Made by a program: the position numbers and the translations under genes. The notes beneath the pieces are model-generated. The model was not told where the DNA came from, made no database searches, and worked only from the letters and a program-made list of their open reading frames with translations. Positions 23,830 to 35,334 of a DNA stretch of 64,000 nt are shown one piece after another (position 1 is the first letter of the stretch; each line of letters starts with the position of its first letter). Source of the DNA: Odobenus rosmarus divergens (Eukaryota > Chordata > Mammalia > Carnivora > Odobenidae); contig NW_004450582.1 in NCBI RefSeq assembly GCF_000321225.1, forward strand, positions 5,645 through 69,644, given 5' to 3'.

Positions 23830-23990
23830 TGAAACTCTAAAAGGAAAGGGTAGGTGGCATGATAGATATCATTTCATGCAAAGTCCACATTTATAGATGA
23901 GGAATTTAAATCCTAGACAGACATAGGTTTGTTTCAAGTTCTCTCAGCTGGTTAGAGGTGTAGAGTCAGACTTCTTGGGTCCTGTTCCAA
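23830..23990 (-). mobile_element. MIR relic
   Basis: ATTTATAGATGAGGAATTTA, then CAAGTTCTCTCAGCTGGTTAGAG and CAGACTTCTTGGGTCC follow a minus-strand MIR. It is strongly diverged. Confidence 0.65.
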
Positions 23991-24316
23991 GAACCTTTGA
24001 ATTGTTCCCTTCCACCATATGACAGTAGGTATCTTACAAAATATCAGGAAGAAAAGGAACATTGAAGACTGTAAACGGTTTACATATTTATTGGTGTACT
24101 GTACTGTTTCTACATGATTCTGCATTCTAAACACATGTTCATGTAACCATTTCCTCATCCACTATGCACACTCTCAGCAAAATGTATGAGTTATTGCTAT
24201 ATTCAGGCAGTGGTAGGCCTCAGAAATTTGGAACTGCTATGTCCCTTCCCTCAGAGCTTTCACAGCTAGAGATTGGTCCTAGTATGTGGGGGGTGAGATA
24301 TTTAATTACCAACCTC

Positions 24317-24521
24317 GGGGTGCCTGGGTGGCTCAGTCAGTTAAGTGTCTGTTTTTGGCTCACATTGTGATCTCCAAGTCCTGGGATCAAGCCCCATGTC
24401 AGGCTCCCTGCTCAACAGGAGTCTGCCTCTTTCTCTCTCTCTCTCTCCCCCTCTGTCCCTCCCCCCTCCTCATTCACTCTCTCTCACACAAATGGATAGA
24501 TAAAATCTTAAAAAAAAAAAA
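24317..24521 (+). mobile_element. CAN SINE, full length
   Basis: The head is GGGGTGCCTGGGTGGCTCAG, with a (CT)n body and an A12 tail. An imperfect duplication, AATTACCAACCT versus AATCACCATCCT, flanks it. A CACAAATGGATAGATAAAAT tail differs from the standard AAATAAATAAA form. Confidence 0.94.
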
Positions 24522-24539
24522 ATCACCATCCTTTATGAC

Positions 24540-24715
24540 TATGCTGTATAACATCTCATTTAATCACTGCCTTCTTATGAAACAAGGAATATTGACTATA
24601 TTATATAAATGAGAAAAATGAGATTCAAACCTATTCAGCCAATAAGGAGTAGAGGCAAGTTTTGAATCGCCTGCTCTCATAGTCCAAACTCTTTCTCTTT
24701 CCCATGTCATCTCCC
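24540..24715 (-). mobile_element. MIR relic
   Basis: It contains TATATAAATGAGAAAAATGAG, CAGCCAATAAGGAGTAGAGGC and TTTGAATCGCCTGCTCTCAT in minus-strand MIR order. Confidence 0.65.
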
Positions 24716-24993
24716 ATTGGGACTGGTAAAAAAAAAAAAAGAGGACTGAAATTTAATATGTATCTACCTCACAGTTTTGCGTATTAAACAGGAAAATTTA
24801 GTTGCAGGAAATGCATATATTCATCCTGTGAATGCTAACCTTGCACATTCAGGCATGGGAGTGGTCTCTCCTAACAGTATCGCCACGATTTAGCTCAGGA
24901 CACAGAGCTGAAAGAAAAGGAACTGAAGCATTCTCTTTAACTCTAATTATAAATTAACTTGAGTGTGGTCTCCTTTCAAAACTTTCCTTTCCA

Positions 24994-25469
24994 GACATGT
25001 ATCATATGATCGCACTGATATGAGGAATTCTTAATCTCAGGAAACAAACTGAGGGTTGCTGGAGTGGTGGGGGGTGGGAGGGATGGGGTGGCTGGGTGAT
25101 AGACATTGGGGAGGGTATGTGCTATGGTGAGCGCTGTGAACTGTGGAAGACTGTTGAATCACAGAGCTGTACCTCTGAAACAAATAATACATTAAATGTT
25201 AAAAAAAAAAAAAGAAGATAGTAGGAAGGGAAAAAAATGAAAGGGGAAAAATCAGAGGGGAAGACGAACCATGAGAGACTATGGACTCAGAAACAAACTG
25301 AGGCTTCTAGAGGGGAGGGGGGTGGGGGATGGGTTAGCCTGGTGATGGGTATTAAAGAGGGCACAAACTGCATGGAGCACTGGGTGTTATATGCAAACAA
25401 TGAATCATGGAACACTACATCAAAAACTAATGATGTAATGTATGGTGATTAACATAACATAATTTAAAA
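24994..25469 (+). mobile_element. L1 3' end, carnivore-type, short truncated insertion
   Basis: This 476-bp 5'-truncated insertion is only 3' UTR. It has an internal A13 run (25201-25213) followed by a second G-rich module and a final A tail, the composite 3' UTR typical of carnivore L1. A perfect 16-bp duplication, AAAACTTTCCTTTCCA, lies at 24978-24993 and 25470-25485. The 71-codon frame at 25237 is noncoding L1. Confidence 0.95.
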
Positions 25470-25485
25470 AAAACTTTCCTTTCCA

Positions 25486-25934
25486 ATTTTTAAGAAGCTA
25501 AAAAGACACCTCTGAAAATAGAGGTTAATGTTACATTTGGTTAGCATTTTATTTGAATGTCATGGTCATCGCCTGAAGGGGTAGAACCTGAAATAACCCA
25601 CACAACATCAACACTATAGTTACTAAGGAGGAAATTTATGCAGGTGAACAACAAAGGCAAGAAATGGATAGCCAAAGTGCAAAGTGTAGCCCTGAGCAGG
25701 AAAAGTGGGCCCAGTTATATGTACATAACCTAGTTACATCTATACGTACATCAGGCAATTGCAGAAGCAAATCACAAAACCTCCAGAAGCCACTGCATGT
25801 CACCTAGAATATGGAGGGTGGAGGACTATGGGTTAAGTGCCTGAGACTCAGGGCCCAATCTGCACTTCTATCAATACTTTGAATGTAAACATAAAAACAA
25901 TATTGTAGGACTTAATCTTCAATCAACTGAACTA
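25486..25934. other. Unannotated noncoding stretch
   Basis: No recognised gene or repeat in about 430 bp. The last 14 bases are the SINE target duplication. Confidence 0.5.
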
Positions 25935-26121
25935 GGGATGCCTGAGTGGCACAGTTGGTTTAATGTCTGACTCTTGGTTTTGGCTCCGACTGTGATCTCA
26001 GGGTGGTGATTTCAGGGTCATTAGATCAAGCCCCACGTCAGGCTCTGCACTAAGCATGGAGTCTGCTTGGGACCTTCTTTCTCTCTTTCTGTCTAAAATA
26101 AATACATAAATCTTAAAAAAA
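25935..26121 (+). mobile_element. CAN SINE, diverged
   Basis: The head is GGGATGCCTGAGTGGCACAG, with an internal duplication around TGATCTCAGGGTGGTGATTTCAGGG. The flanks AATCAACTGAACTA (25921-25934) and AATCTACTGAACTA (26122-26135) differ at one base, so it is older than the copies with perfect duplications. Confidence 0.94.
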
Positions 26122-26135
26122 AATCTACTGAACTA

Positions 26136-27769
26136 AACAAATATTTAATGAGTATTACATTATACATGCGAGCCACAGTTCTAAATTTATATCCATGAGA
26201 CACATCAAAAGAAATTACATTTAAATTTATGTATTTCAAATATTGACATGAAGTTACACTGTACTGTCCTACAACATTTTAATTCTGATAACTTAATTGT
26301 ATACTATATTTTTGTTCCAAAAAATGTATCTGTAGTCTTTAAAAACTGAAACAAAAATCAAAATTTATTAGTATTAAAGGGAATTTAAAAAAAAATATCT
26401 AATGTAACAGTATCATTTTTGAACAGATGGCAAATCTTAACTTTTATTTTTGCAATGCACATATTGTTAACACTTGACCTGGTATGTTCCCTTTGGATAA
26501 TGATTGTAACATGATAAAGCGAAGAAAAAACAACTAAAACTGTTATCCTGTTAGCAACTAAGATTAATTTGATATAGCAAAGCATTGATAAATAATCTGG
26601 CAAAACATGAGGTATTTTGTATATCTATTTTAGGAACATAAACTAGTCATTACAAAGGATAGTGACAAGCAGGTATGTTGCAAATTTCAGATTAATTAAA
26701 ATGCTGTTTAACAAGCCCTACTAGAATGCAAACGTTTTTCATGATTGCTGTCACAAGCTGGGTTTTGGTTTTGTTTGCTGGATTTCCTATCCATTTAAGC
26801 TTTTCTATTCCACCATCCCAGCCTCCATTCCTTTGCATTGAAGTGAACCCAAGCACAGCAACATTAGCCTAATGCATGAGAACAATGAGGTGAAGAAAAA
26901 AAAAGACTGTAGAAGTAAGTCTAATTACTCTAGTTTCATAGAATAAGCTTTTAAGGCTAAGTTCACACTAGGGCAATTACCCACCTAATTGCTCTAGTTT
27001 GAAGCTGGTTTGAAAAGATGTTTTCGGCAATGTGAGGGGAAAACATGCAAATTCAGTGGATTGGTTTGATCCCTATTGCCCTTTTTATTAAAGAAAAACC
27101 CCTTGAAGTGTTGAGATGACATTCCTTGAACATGCTTCTGATGTACCACAAAGCCTTTCCTGATAGACTGCAAAGCAGTGTGGAATCACACCTAAACTCA
27201 TGTACTAACCTTACTCTAATGACTGACCAGTAAGTAGGAAAAAAAAGAGTGTCTCTAAAAATACAAAGCCTCCATTTACACAGACATATCTGGCAACATG
27301 TTTTTTTAATGTAATGAATATTTTTATTTTATTTGAAAACACTTTTTAATTCTTTCATTTAAGAGTATTCTCAAAAGTTAGGTACTTATATATCTGGTTA
27401 GTTCTATAACCTAAACCCCTTAAAATGCAAGGTTTATGTATCTGAGTTAGAAGTGATTGATAAAATGTCCAGTGAGATGCAGTTCTCAAATAATACCTGA
27501 TGGAAAGGGTGTTTCATAGGAAGGTAGGAAGGTAGAAAAGACAGAAAGAAGCAAGGAAGGGAGGAAAGACGGAAAGGAGGGAGGGAACTGGCAGTGAGAC
27601 TGAAGTGAAAACCAAGGTTGATGGGGGGAGGTGAGCCCTAAAGACTTTAAGTCCATGCCTCTGGCAGAGCACACTCTTGTATAGGTTGGCATCTCTTTCC
27701 GGAACCGCTTAGATGCAAACACAGAGATCTAAAGAGAATTATTCAAAGCAAGGGGAGATTTAGGGCTAA
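26136..27769. other. Unannotated noncoding stretch with a purine tract
   Basis: No gene or repeat is recognised except a (GGAA/GGAG)-rich purine tract at about 27518-27595. 26920-27070 is more balanced in base composition and could be conserved noncoding sequence. Confidence 0.5.
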
Positions 27770-27915
27770 AGGAATTGGAATTATCTGAGCCAATCTCATT
27801 GTTAAAGAAAACCAAATTTTAGAGAACTGTCAGAGTCACATAAAGAATTAATAATACAACTAGAGCTTGTTCTCGAATCCAGGTTTCCTGACTGCCAGTA
27901 GCTTTATGAACAGTT
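27770..27915 (-). mobile_element. MIR relic
   Basis: GAGAACTGTCAGAGTCACAT and CGAATCCAGGTTTCCTGACTG follow a minus-strand MIR. Confidence 0.6.
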
Positions 27916-28809
27916 TACATATGGGAAGAACAAATGGAAATCTGTCCAGGTTAGTTTATTGGGTTAGAAAAAGAGCAGAAGTGCCTTTTAACTGCAGTCT
28001 ACCTTTAGGGGATCAGAAAGCAAATATCAAAACTCTGTATTAAAATAGGGTACATAGGTCCAATAAGTCAATAGGCAAGAAATACTGAAGGAGAGCTAGA
28101 GAAACAGTGATATGGAGAAAAAAAATAGTTGAAAGAAACTATCTGGAGATCTTTAACAGAGGAATGAGGGTTTCTGTTCTGGTCTAATGCTGCTGGGTTT
28201 TTTTTGTACATTCCTGATACAGGATTATCTGGGAGTGCTAGGTGCTTCTAAAGAGGTAAAGTATAAAATATATACTTGATTTCACTGTTTCATGTTGTCA
28301 CTTTTCTTCTGAGGTCTACCTCTGTGATGGGGGAAAGGGGAGAAAAAGATTAAGATAGCAGAAAAACACAATAGGGAAAGAAATGTTTGACACTGTAACT
28401 CATAAAACGATATCTTTATAAAGATTAACTAAAAAGATACTTAAAGTTTAGAAGAATAAAAAAGAAAAATTCTATGGCTCTTTAGAGTTGAGAAATCATG
28501 AGAAAGGCAACAAATTGAATCTACCTTTATGTTGACAATTTTTGTTCTAATCATTTATTTTAAAATTTGTGATTATGCCTAGGTCTTTAAAAGATTTAAG
28601 GAAAAGAAAAATAATTTATCCTCATTGATTCCATTGGTGATTATTAAGGAAAGGAATTTTTTTTTCAGGCTAAACATGGCAAATATCTGATACAAATGTA
28701 CCTATTGGCTAGTGCTTCACCCATTACAGACATTAATAATTAATCACTGTATTAGAGATAGTCAATTCATTTTTCGTTAGCTTGTCATCCCTGCTGTGGA
28801 CCAGATGCC
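27916..28809. other. Unannotated noncoding stretch
   Basis: Nothing recognisable apart from short A and T runs. Confidence 0.5.
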
Positions 28810-28982
28810 AGTAAATGATTTCTCTAAAGAGTGAGACAGTAGGTATTTTGGGCTTGATAGGCTATAAGATCTCTGTTGTCATCTACTCAACTCTGCTGCT
28901 GTAGCTCCAAAGCAGCCACAGACAAAATGTAAAAGAGTAACTGCCACTCTATTCCAATAAAACGCATTTACAAAAACAAATA
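28810..28982 (+). mobile_element. hAT-type MITE, left part
   Basis: It includes GGGCTTGATAGGCTATAAGA, CATCTACTCAACTCTGCTGC, AGCAGCCACAGACAAAATGT and TCCAATAAAACGCATTTACA, in the order of a common hAT MITE whose ends read CAGGGGTCGGCAAACT. It breaks off at ACAAAAACA, where an L1 begins. The missing right end is at 31655-31708. Confidence 0.85.
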
Positions 28983-29373
28983 TTTGGATGCCTTACATTA
29001 ACAAAAGAAAGAATAAAAACCATATGATCATCTCAATAGATGCAGAAAAAGCATTTCACAAAATACAACATCCATTCATGATAAAAACTCTCACCATGGT
29101 GGGTTTAGAGGGAACAGACCTCAACATAATAAGGGCCATATATGAAAATCCCACAGCTAACATCATACTCAATGGGGAAAAACTGAGTTTTTCCTCTAAG
29201 ATCAGGAACAAGACAAGGACATCTACTCTCACTTTTATTCAGCATAGTACTAGAAGTACTGCAGCAATCAGACAACAAAAATAAATAAAAGGCATCCAAA
29301 TTGGTAAGGAAAAAGTAAGACTGTCACTATTTGTAAGTGACATGATACTATATACAGAAAACTAAAGATTCCA

Positions 29374-29395
29374 CACATACACACACACACACACA
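29374..29395. repeat. (CA)n microsatellite
   Basis: A short AC run in the L1 ORF2 remnant. Confidence 0.85.
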
Positions 29396-29818
29396 TAAAA
29401 CCTATTAGAACTGATAAATGAATTCAGTAAAGTTGCAGGACCCAAAATTAACATTCAGAAATCTATTGCATTTCTATACATTAACAACAAAGCAGCAGAA
29501 AGAGAAACTTAAAATAATCCCATTTATAATTGCAAAAAGAATAAAACACCTAGGACTAAATTTAACCATGGAAGTGAAAGACCAGTACTCTAAAAACTAT
29601 AAAACACTATGAAAGAAAATTAAGACACCACAAATAAATTATATTCCATGCCCCCAAATTAGAAGAATTTATATTGTTAAGAGGTCCATACTACCCAAAG
29701 CTATCTACAGATTCAACGCAATGCCTATCAAAATACCAATAGCAATTTTCACAGAAATAGAACAAATAATACTAAAATTTGTAAGAAACCACAAAAGATC
29801 CCATATAGCCCAAACAAC

Positions 29819-30038
29819 TTTTTTTTAAAGGTTTTATTTATTTTATTTATTTAGTTGAGAGACAGAAAGAGAGAGGATGAGCACGCGTGTGTATGAGCAG
29901 GGAGAAGAGGCAGAGCGAGAGGGAGAAGCAGATTTCCTACTGGGCAGAGAGCCGATGCAGATGTACAGGTTCAATCTCAGGCCGAAGGCAGACACTTATC
30001 TGACTGAGCCACCCAGTCCCACGCACCCCATGCCCCCA
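29819..30038 (-). mobile_element. CAN SINE, diverged
   Basis: The right end reads TGACTGAGCCACCCAGTCCC, and the T-rich tail is at 29819-29826 with TTTATTTATTTAG. The flanks ATATAGCCCAAACAA and GTATAGCCAAAGCAA are a decayed duplication of L1 sequence. Confidence 0.92.
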
Positions 30039-31154
30039 GGTATAGCCAAAGCAATCTTGAGAAAGAAAAGCAAAGCTGTAAGTATCACAATCCCAGATTT
30101 CAAGATATACTACAAAGCTGTAGTAATCAAAACAGTATTGTACTGGCACAAAAGTAGATACAAAGATCAATAGAACAGAACAGGAGCCCAGAAATAAAAC
30201 TATGTAAGATATGTATGGATGTATATGGTCAATTAATCTATGACAAAGGAGATAATAATATACAATGGGAAAGAGAGTCTTTTCAATAAATGGTGCTGGG
30301 AAAACTGGTCAGCTACACGCAAAAGAATGAAACTAGATCACTTCCTTACAACATACATAAAAATAAAGTCAAAATAGATTAAAGACCTAATGTGAGACCT
30401 GAAACCATAAAAATCCTAGAAGATAACACAAGCAGTAATTTCTCTGACATCAGCCATAGCAACATTTTTCTAGATATGTCTCCTGAGGCAAGGGAAACAA
30501 AAGAAAGACTACTGGGACTACACCAAAATAAAAAGCTTTTGCACAGTGAAGGCAACCATCAACAAAATGACAAAGGAACTTACTGAATAAAGGAAGATAT
30601 TGTAAATGATATATGCAATAAGGGGTTTATATTCAAAATATATGAAGAACTTATACAACTCAACACCAAAAAAAAATCCAATTACAGAATGGGCAGAAGA
30701 CCTGAATAAGGATTTTTTCAAAGAAGACATAGAGATGACCAACAGACACATGAAAAGATGTTCAACCTCAGTAATCATCAGTGAAATGCAAATCAAAACC
30801 ACAAAAAGATATCACCTTAAACCTGCTAGAATGCTTAAAACAAAAACACAAGAAATAACAAGTATTGGCAAGGGCGTGGAGAAAAAGAAACACTTGTAAC
30901 TACCGTTGGGAATACAAATTGGTACAGCTACTGTAGAAAACAGTATGAAGGGTCCTCAAAAAATTAAAAATGGAAACACCATATGATCCAATAATTCCAC
31001 TACTGGGCATTTACCCAAAGAAAACAAAAACACTATGTTGAAAAAATACATGTACCCCTATGTTTATTGTAGCATTATTTACCATAGCCAAGCCATGGAA
31101 GCACCTCAAGTTCCCACTAACAGATGAATGGATAAAAAAGATATGGTATGTATG

Positions 31155-31186
31155 TACACAAACACACACACACACACACACACACG
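31155..31186. repeat. (CA)n microsatellite
   Basis: ACACAAACACACACACAC-type run in the L1 3' region, at the same element position as 18329 and 34566. Confidence 0.9.
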
Positions 31187-31654
31187 AGACTATTACTCAG
31201 CCATAAAAAAGAATGAGATCTTGCCATTTGCAACAATACAGATGGACCTAGAGGTATTATGCGAAGTGAAATAAGTCACACAGAGAAAGACGAATACCAT
31301 ATAATTTCACTTACATGTGAAATCTAAAAAACAAAACAAATAAACAAGCAACAGGCTCTTAAATACAGAGAACAAATCAGTAGTTGCCAGAGAGTGGAGG
31401 TGGAGGGAACAGTGAAATAGGTAAAAGGGGTTAAGAGGTACAAACTTACAGTTATAAAATAAGTCATGGAGATGAAAAGTACAGCACAGGAAATAGAGTC
31501 AATGATATTGTAGTAACATATGACAGACGGTGATTACGCTTATCACGGTGAGTACTAAATACTGTAGAGAATTGTTGAATCAATCCTGTACAGCTGAAAA
31601 CTAATATAACAATGTACATTAATTATACCTTAATAAAAACAATTGAACAAACAA

Positions 31655-31708
31655 GCAAAAAACAGACTTGGCCCAATGACCGTAGCTTGCCAAACTCTGA
31701 TTCAGGGG
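31655..31708 (+). mobile_element. hAT-type MITE, right part
   Basis: AAAAAACAGACTTGGCCCAA, then TAGCTTGCCAAACTCTGATT and CAGGGG form the missing terminal part of the MITE at 28810-28982, pushed 2.7 kb away by the L1. Confidence 0.8.
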
Positions 31709-32859
31709 TATTAAGAAGTATTACTATGTACGCGATGGCAGCAATAAGTTTATTTCAATTAAAAAACTTATTTTTAATAAGTCTATTGATCTTGAGAAAC
31801 AGATTCTATGAAATGCCTAATCAGTTTTTCCTAACCAGAAGCACCAAATTTAATATGCTTAGTGATAGAAATGAAAATATCTCTCATAACAATGTGCTTA
31901 TCCATAACCAGGGACATATAACTTGTGGACTCTAGGCACTTTTACCTTTGTAGGCTCCTGAACTCAGCTACCATATTCAAACTTATACTTCATCAAGGAA
32001 AGTCAGAAAGAGAACTCTTTTTCAGAGAACTAAAGGCAGAAGAAGTGAAGATGAAGGAGAATAAAAAGTACTTCAGAGAAGTCTAAATCACCACAGAAAT
32101 AAATGGAATAATGGTTTTCCTTTTTTCTGAAATAACCCCAAATCAAGTCAAACTGCATATCTTCAAATTTCTATTAATATAATGAAAGCATGCAATCTTT
32201 GTTTTTATCTAGTATTTCAAAACTGCAAAATCTCTGGGCTACTTCTGTAATTCTGTAGATAATATCTCTACATTATTTAAATATACCTAGTCCTACTTAA
32301 ATTAATCCCAGATTAAGATATAACATGCTAAATAAAAAATGGCATCATTTTATCATAATTCCATGATTTGTTAATAAACTCCATGTAGTGGGCAGTGCAG
32401 ACATAGATCACTAATCAGACTCAAGTAAACCCATCACTAAATACAACAAAAGAAATGTGTTGGCAGAAGTGATAGTAGATTAAATATACCAAATGTTTTT
32501 CTTTGTAGAAAAATTAGAGAGAAAACAGTTTTTCATATCTGCTTCCTTTCAAAGCTGTTATGACATACCATAGCCCTTGCACACTGAAAAAGTTAATTTT
32601 GTATTCAGTGATCAGTATGAAAAGTGAAGAATAGATACATGTCAAAAATAAAAGACCTTTTCTTCTCAAATTTAATGGAAGATCTATTCAACGCCATAAG
32701 ACAAAAAAATAAAATGAGGTGTAAGATTTGAAAAGGAAGTTTTTCTTAGTTAACAGTCAAAGAAAATAGTTTCTGTAGAAAATTAAAGCTAAAGACAATT
32801 AGAACTAGTAAGAGTTCAGCAAGATTGCAAGATGTAAAATGGAAATGAACAAATCAGTA
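31709..32859. other. Unannotated AT-rich stretch
   Basis: No gene or repeat recognised. The frame at 31612-31935 begins in the L1 tail and is not a gene. Confidence 0.5.
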
Positions 32860-34500
32860 ACACCATTACACAGAAAGCAATGATAAAGTAGTAAATGCAA
32901 TCATTATTTTAAAAAATGGTCCTGTCCAAAGAATTTAAAATGTTACCTAGGAATAAATCCGATAAATGAAGTTCAAGAATTGTATGAAGAAAACTACAAG
33001 ATGTTATTCAATATTATAGACAACAGCTAAATAAATGAGGAGTTATACTACACTATAATAAAAAGGCTTGATATTAGAAAATATCAATTCCCACGAAATT
33101 AATCTTTAAATTCAAATAAGTACAGTTAAAATGCCACCAGGGATTTCCATAAAACATGAAAAAAATGTGAAATTCACATGAGTGAATATTGGGCCAGGAA
33201 TAGTAAAGAACATTTTAAAAAAATAAGAAAAAGGAGGGAGAAATAACCCTACTAGATATCGAAAGCTTTCATAATTCTCTTTTTCTTTTCTTTTCTTTTT
33301 TTTGTAAGATTTATTTATCTTAGAGAAAGAGCGAGAGCAAGTGCACGAGCAGGGGGAGGGGTAGAGGGAGAAAAAGAATCCCAAGCAGACTCCGTGCTGA
33401 GCGCTGAGCCCACCACAGGGCTCCATCTCAAGACCCTGAAATCATGACCTGAGCAGAAACCAAGAGTCAGACACTCAACCGAGTCACCCAGGCACCCAAA
33501 AAATTATTATATTCTAAAGAAATTTAAAATGAATGACAAGAATAAGGGGTAAAAATAGACAGACTCATGAAAACTAATAGAGTCCTGAAAGATAGTCACA
33601 TAAATATATAGGAACTGGTGTAATTTAGAGGATGGTATCAAAAAAGAGAGGGAGAAAGACTTGAATAAATTGCTATCTCCATGAAAAATAAGTAAATTAG
33701 ATTTCCAATAATTCAAATTATAAAATAAATTGCAAATATATTAAAGATCTGAATGTGGAATGCAAAACAAAGAATAGAAAAATTTTAAAAGAAAAGAAAA
33801 ATATCTTTTTGGCATTGGGATTGATCATAATCTTTATTTTTTAATTTACAAAGGAAAGATTGAATATGTCAAATCTAAAATTCCTATAAAATAAATGATA
33901 CTGTGAATACATGTAAAAAACCACACACTGGTATATTTATAAAGCATATAATTCACAAAGGAATAGTACCCAGTATGAACTAGTAAGAAAGGACAAAGTG
34001 AACTACTGCCACATGAGCAAAAGATTTGACTTGGCAATTCATTACAGGTGAACATGAGTGGTCCACCAAAATATGAAGATATTTGCACATTTACTAGTTA
34101 ACAAGAAAACACAAATTGAAACAATAAAAACTAAACATGCATTTGATAAGCAAATTTAAAAGTTCCATGTTATCAAGTGTCTGCAGAGATGTGAGAAAAC
34201 TGAAAGCCTCTTAGTAAAGTGAGTTGATACATTTCTGGAGATCATTTTCTGTGGTATTTATTAAAGTTAAGAATATACAAAAACCTAAAACTCAGCAAGC
34301 ACATTGCTAGATGTGTAGTCTATTAAAAAATCTTACTATACGTAAGAATATTCAGTTTTTAATGTAAAAAAGTAAAATTGGTTTAATGTAGAAATATAGA
34401 GGAACACCATATCATACAATTCAATATATTCAGCAAAACTGAATTAGGTTTAACTTTAGTCAACAAGATACATTTTGAAGACAAAATGCTGAGTAAAAAA
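32860..34500 (+). mobile_element. Decayed L1/HAL1-like sequence, plus strand
   Basis: L1-like phrases appear in order: CCTAGGAATAAATCCGATAA, TTGTATGAAGAAAACTACAA, GACAAGAATAAGG-type C-terminal text and a run up to 34490 matching the end of ORF2. Divergence is high and no frame survives. Only the strand and the LINE class are reasonably sure. A SINE interrupts it. Confidence 0.6.
33284..33496 (-). mobile_element. CAN SINE, older subfamily
   Basis: The right end reads GAGTCACCCAGGCACCC, and on the minus strand the body reads CTCTTGGTTTCTGCTCAGG. The tail is a TTTTC-rich run at 33280-33303. No clean duplication is seen. Confidence 0.92.
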
Positions 34501-34534
34501 TCAGATGAAAGATGAATGAAAAAATGAAAATCAA

Positions 34535-34572
34535 TTGACTAAAGAATGGATAAAGAAAAGGTGATACACGCA

Positions 34573-34607
<35 letters not shown>

Positions 34608-34990
34608 GAATATTACTCAGCCATAAAAAAAGAATGAAATCTTGACATTTGCAAAGACATGGATGAAGTTAGAATGTATTATGAAATAAGTCAGAGAAAG
34701 AAAAATACCATATGATTTCACTTAAATGTGGAATCTAAGAAATGAAACAAATGAACATGGGGGGTAAAGAGAGGTAAACCATTAAACAGACTCTTAACTA
34801 CAGAGAACATATTGAGAATTACTGGAGGGGAGGTGGGCAGGAGGATCAACTAAATAGGTGATGGGTATTAAGGAGGGCACTTGAGCACTGCGTGTTGTAT
34901 CTAAGTGATAAATCACTAAATTCTACACCTGAAACTAGTATTATACTGCATGTTAACTAATGACTTTAATTAAAAACTTGAAAGAAAAAC
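34535..34990 (+). mobile_element. L1 3' end, carnivore-type
   Basis: ATTACTCAGCCATAAAAAAA, the G-rich GGAGGGGAGGTGGGCAGGAG, and GATGGGTATTAAGGAGGGCAC follow the carnivore L1 3' UTR. It is truncated at its 5' side within ORF2's end. It abuts the older LINE, so the exact left edge is uncertain. Confidence 0.88.
34566..34605. repeat. (CA)n microsatellite
   Basis: ACACGCACGCGCACACAC followed by pure AC repeats to 34605, in the L1 3' region. Confidence 0.92.
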
Positions 34991-35112
34991 AAATGTCTAG
35001 CTTGGAAAAGCAATTATAAATTAACTATAAAGACACTCATAAATATGGACTTAATCTTATTATAATTTATAAGTACTGATAATTAAAATGTGTAAAAAAT
35101 ATAAGTTAGGAA

Positions 35113-35303
35113 GGGCTCCTGGGTGGCTCCGTTGGTTAAGCGTCTGCCTTTGGCTCAGATCATGATCCCAGGGTCCTGGGATCAAGCCCTGTATTGGGCT
35201 CTCTGCTCAGTGGGGCGTCTGCTTCTCTCTCTCACTCTCCCTTTGTGCATTCTCTCACTCTCTCTCTCAAATAAAGGAATAAAATCTTTAAAAAAAAAGA
35301 AAG
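35113..35303 (+). mobile_element. CAN SINE, full length, young
   Basis: The head is GGGCTCCTGGGTGGCTCCG, with a CT-rich body and an A tail with AAGAAAG. A perfect 19-bp target duplication, AAAAAATATAAGTTAGGAA, lies at 35094-35112 and 35304-35322. Confidence 0.97.
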
Positions 35304-35334
35304 AAAAAATATAAGTTAGGAAAAAATGCAGGTA

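Larger units (their letters stand above)
28983..31654 (+). mobile_element. L1, 5'-truncated ORF2 and 3' UTR, inserted in a hAT MITE
   Basis: ORF2 starts inside the RT region (encoded text includes [20 protein letters not shown], the L1 RT segment usually reading DAEKAFDKIQHPFM) and runs through the C-terminal part to a 3' UTR with an AC run and ACCTTAATAAAAAC end. Frames are broken (98-, 64-, 98- and 97-codon pieces). A minus-strand SINE interrupts it (29819-30038). Confidence 0.92.

Noticed and set aside
28988..29284. RT-like 98-codon frame as an active element
   Set aside because: It is a 5'-truncated, frame-broken L1 copy.
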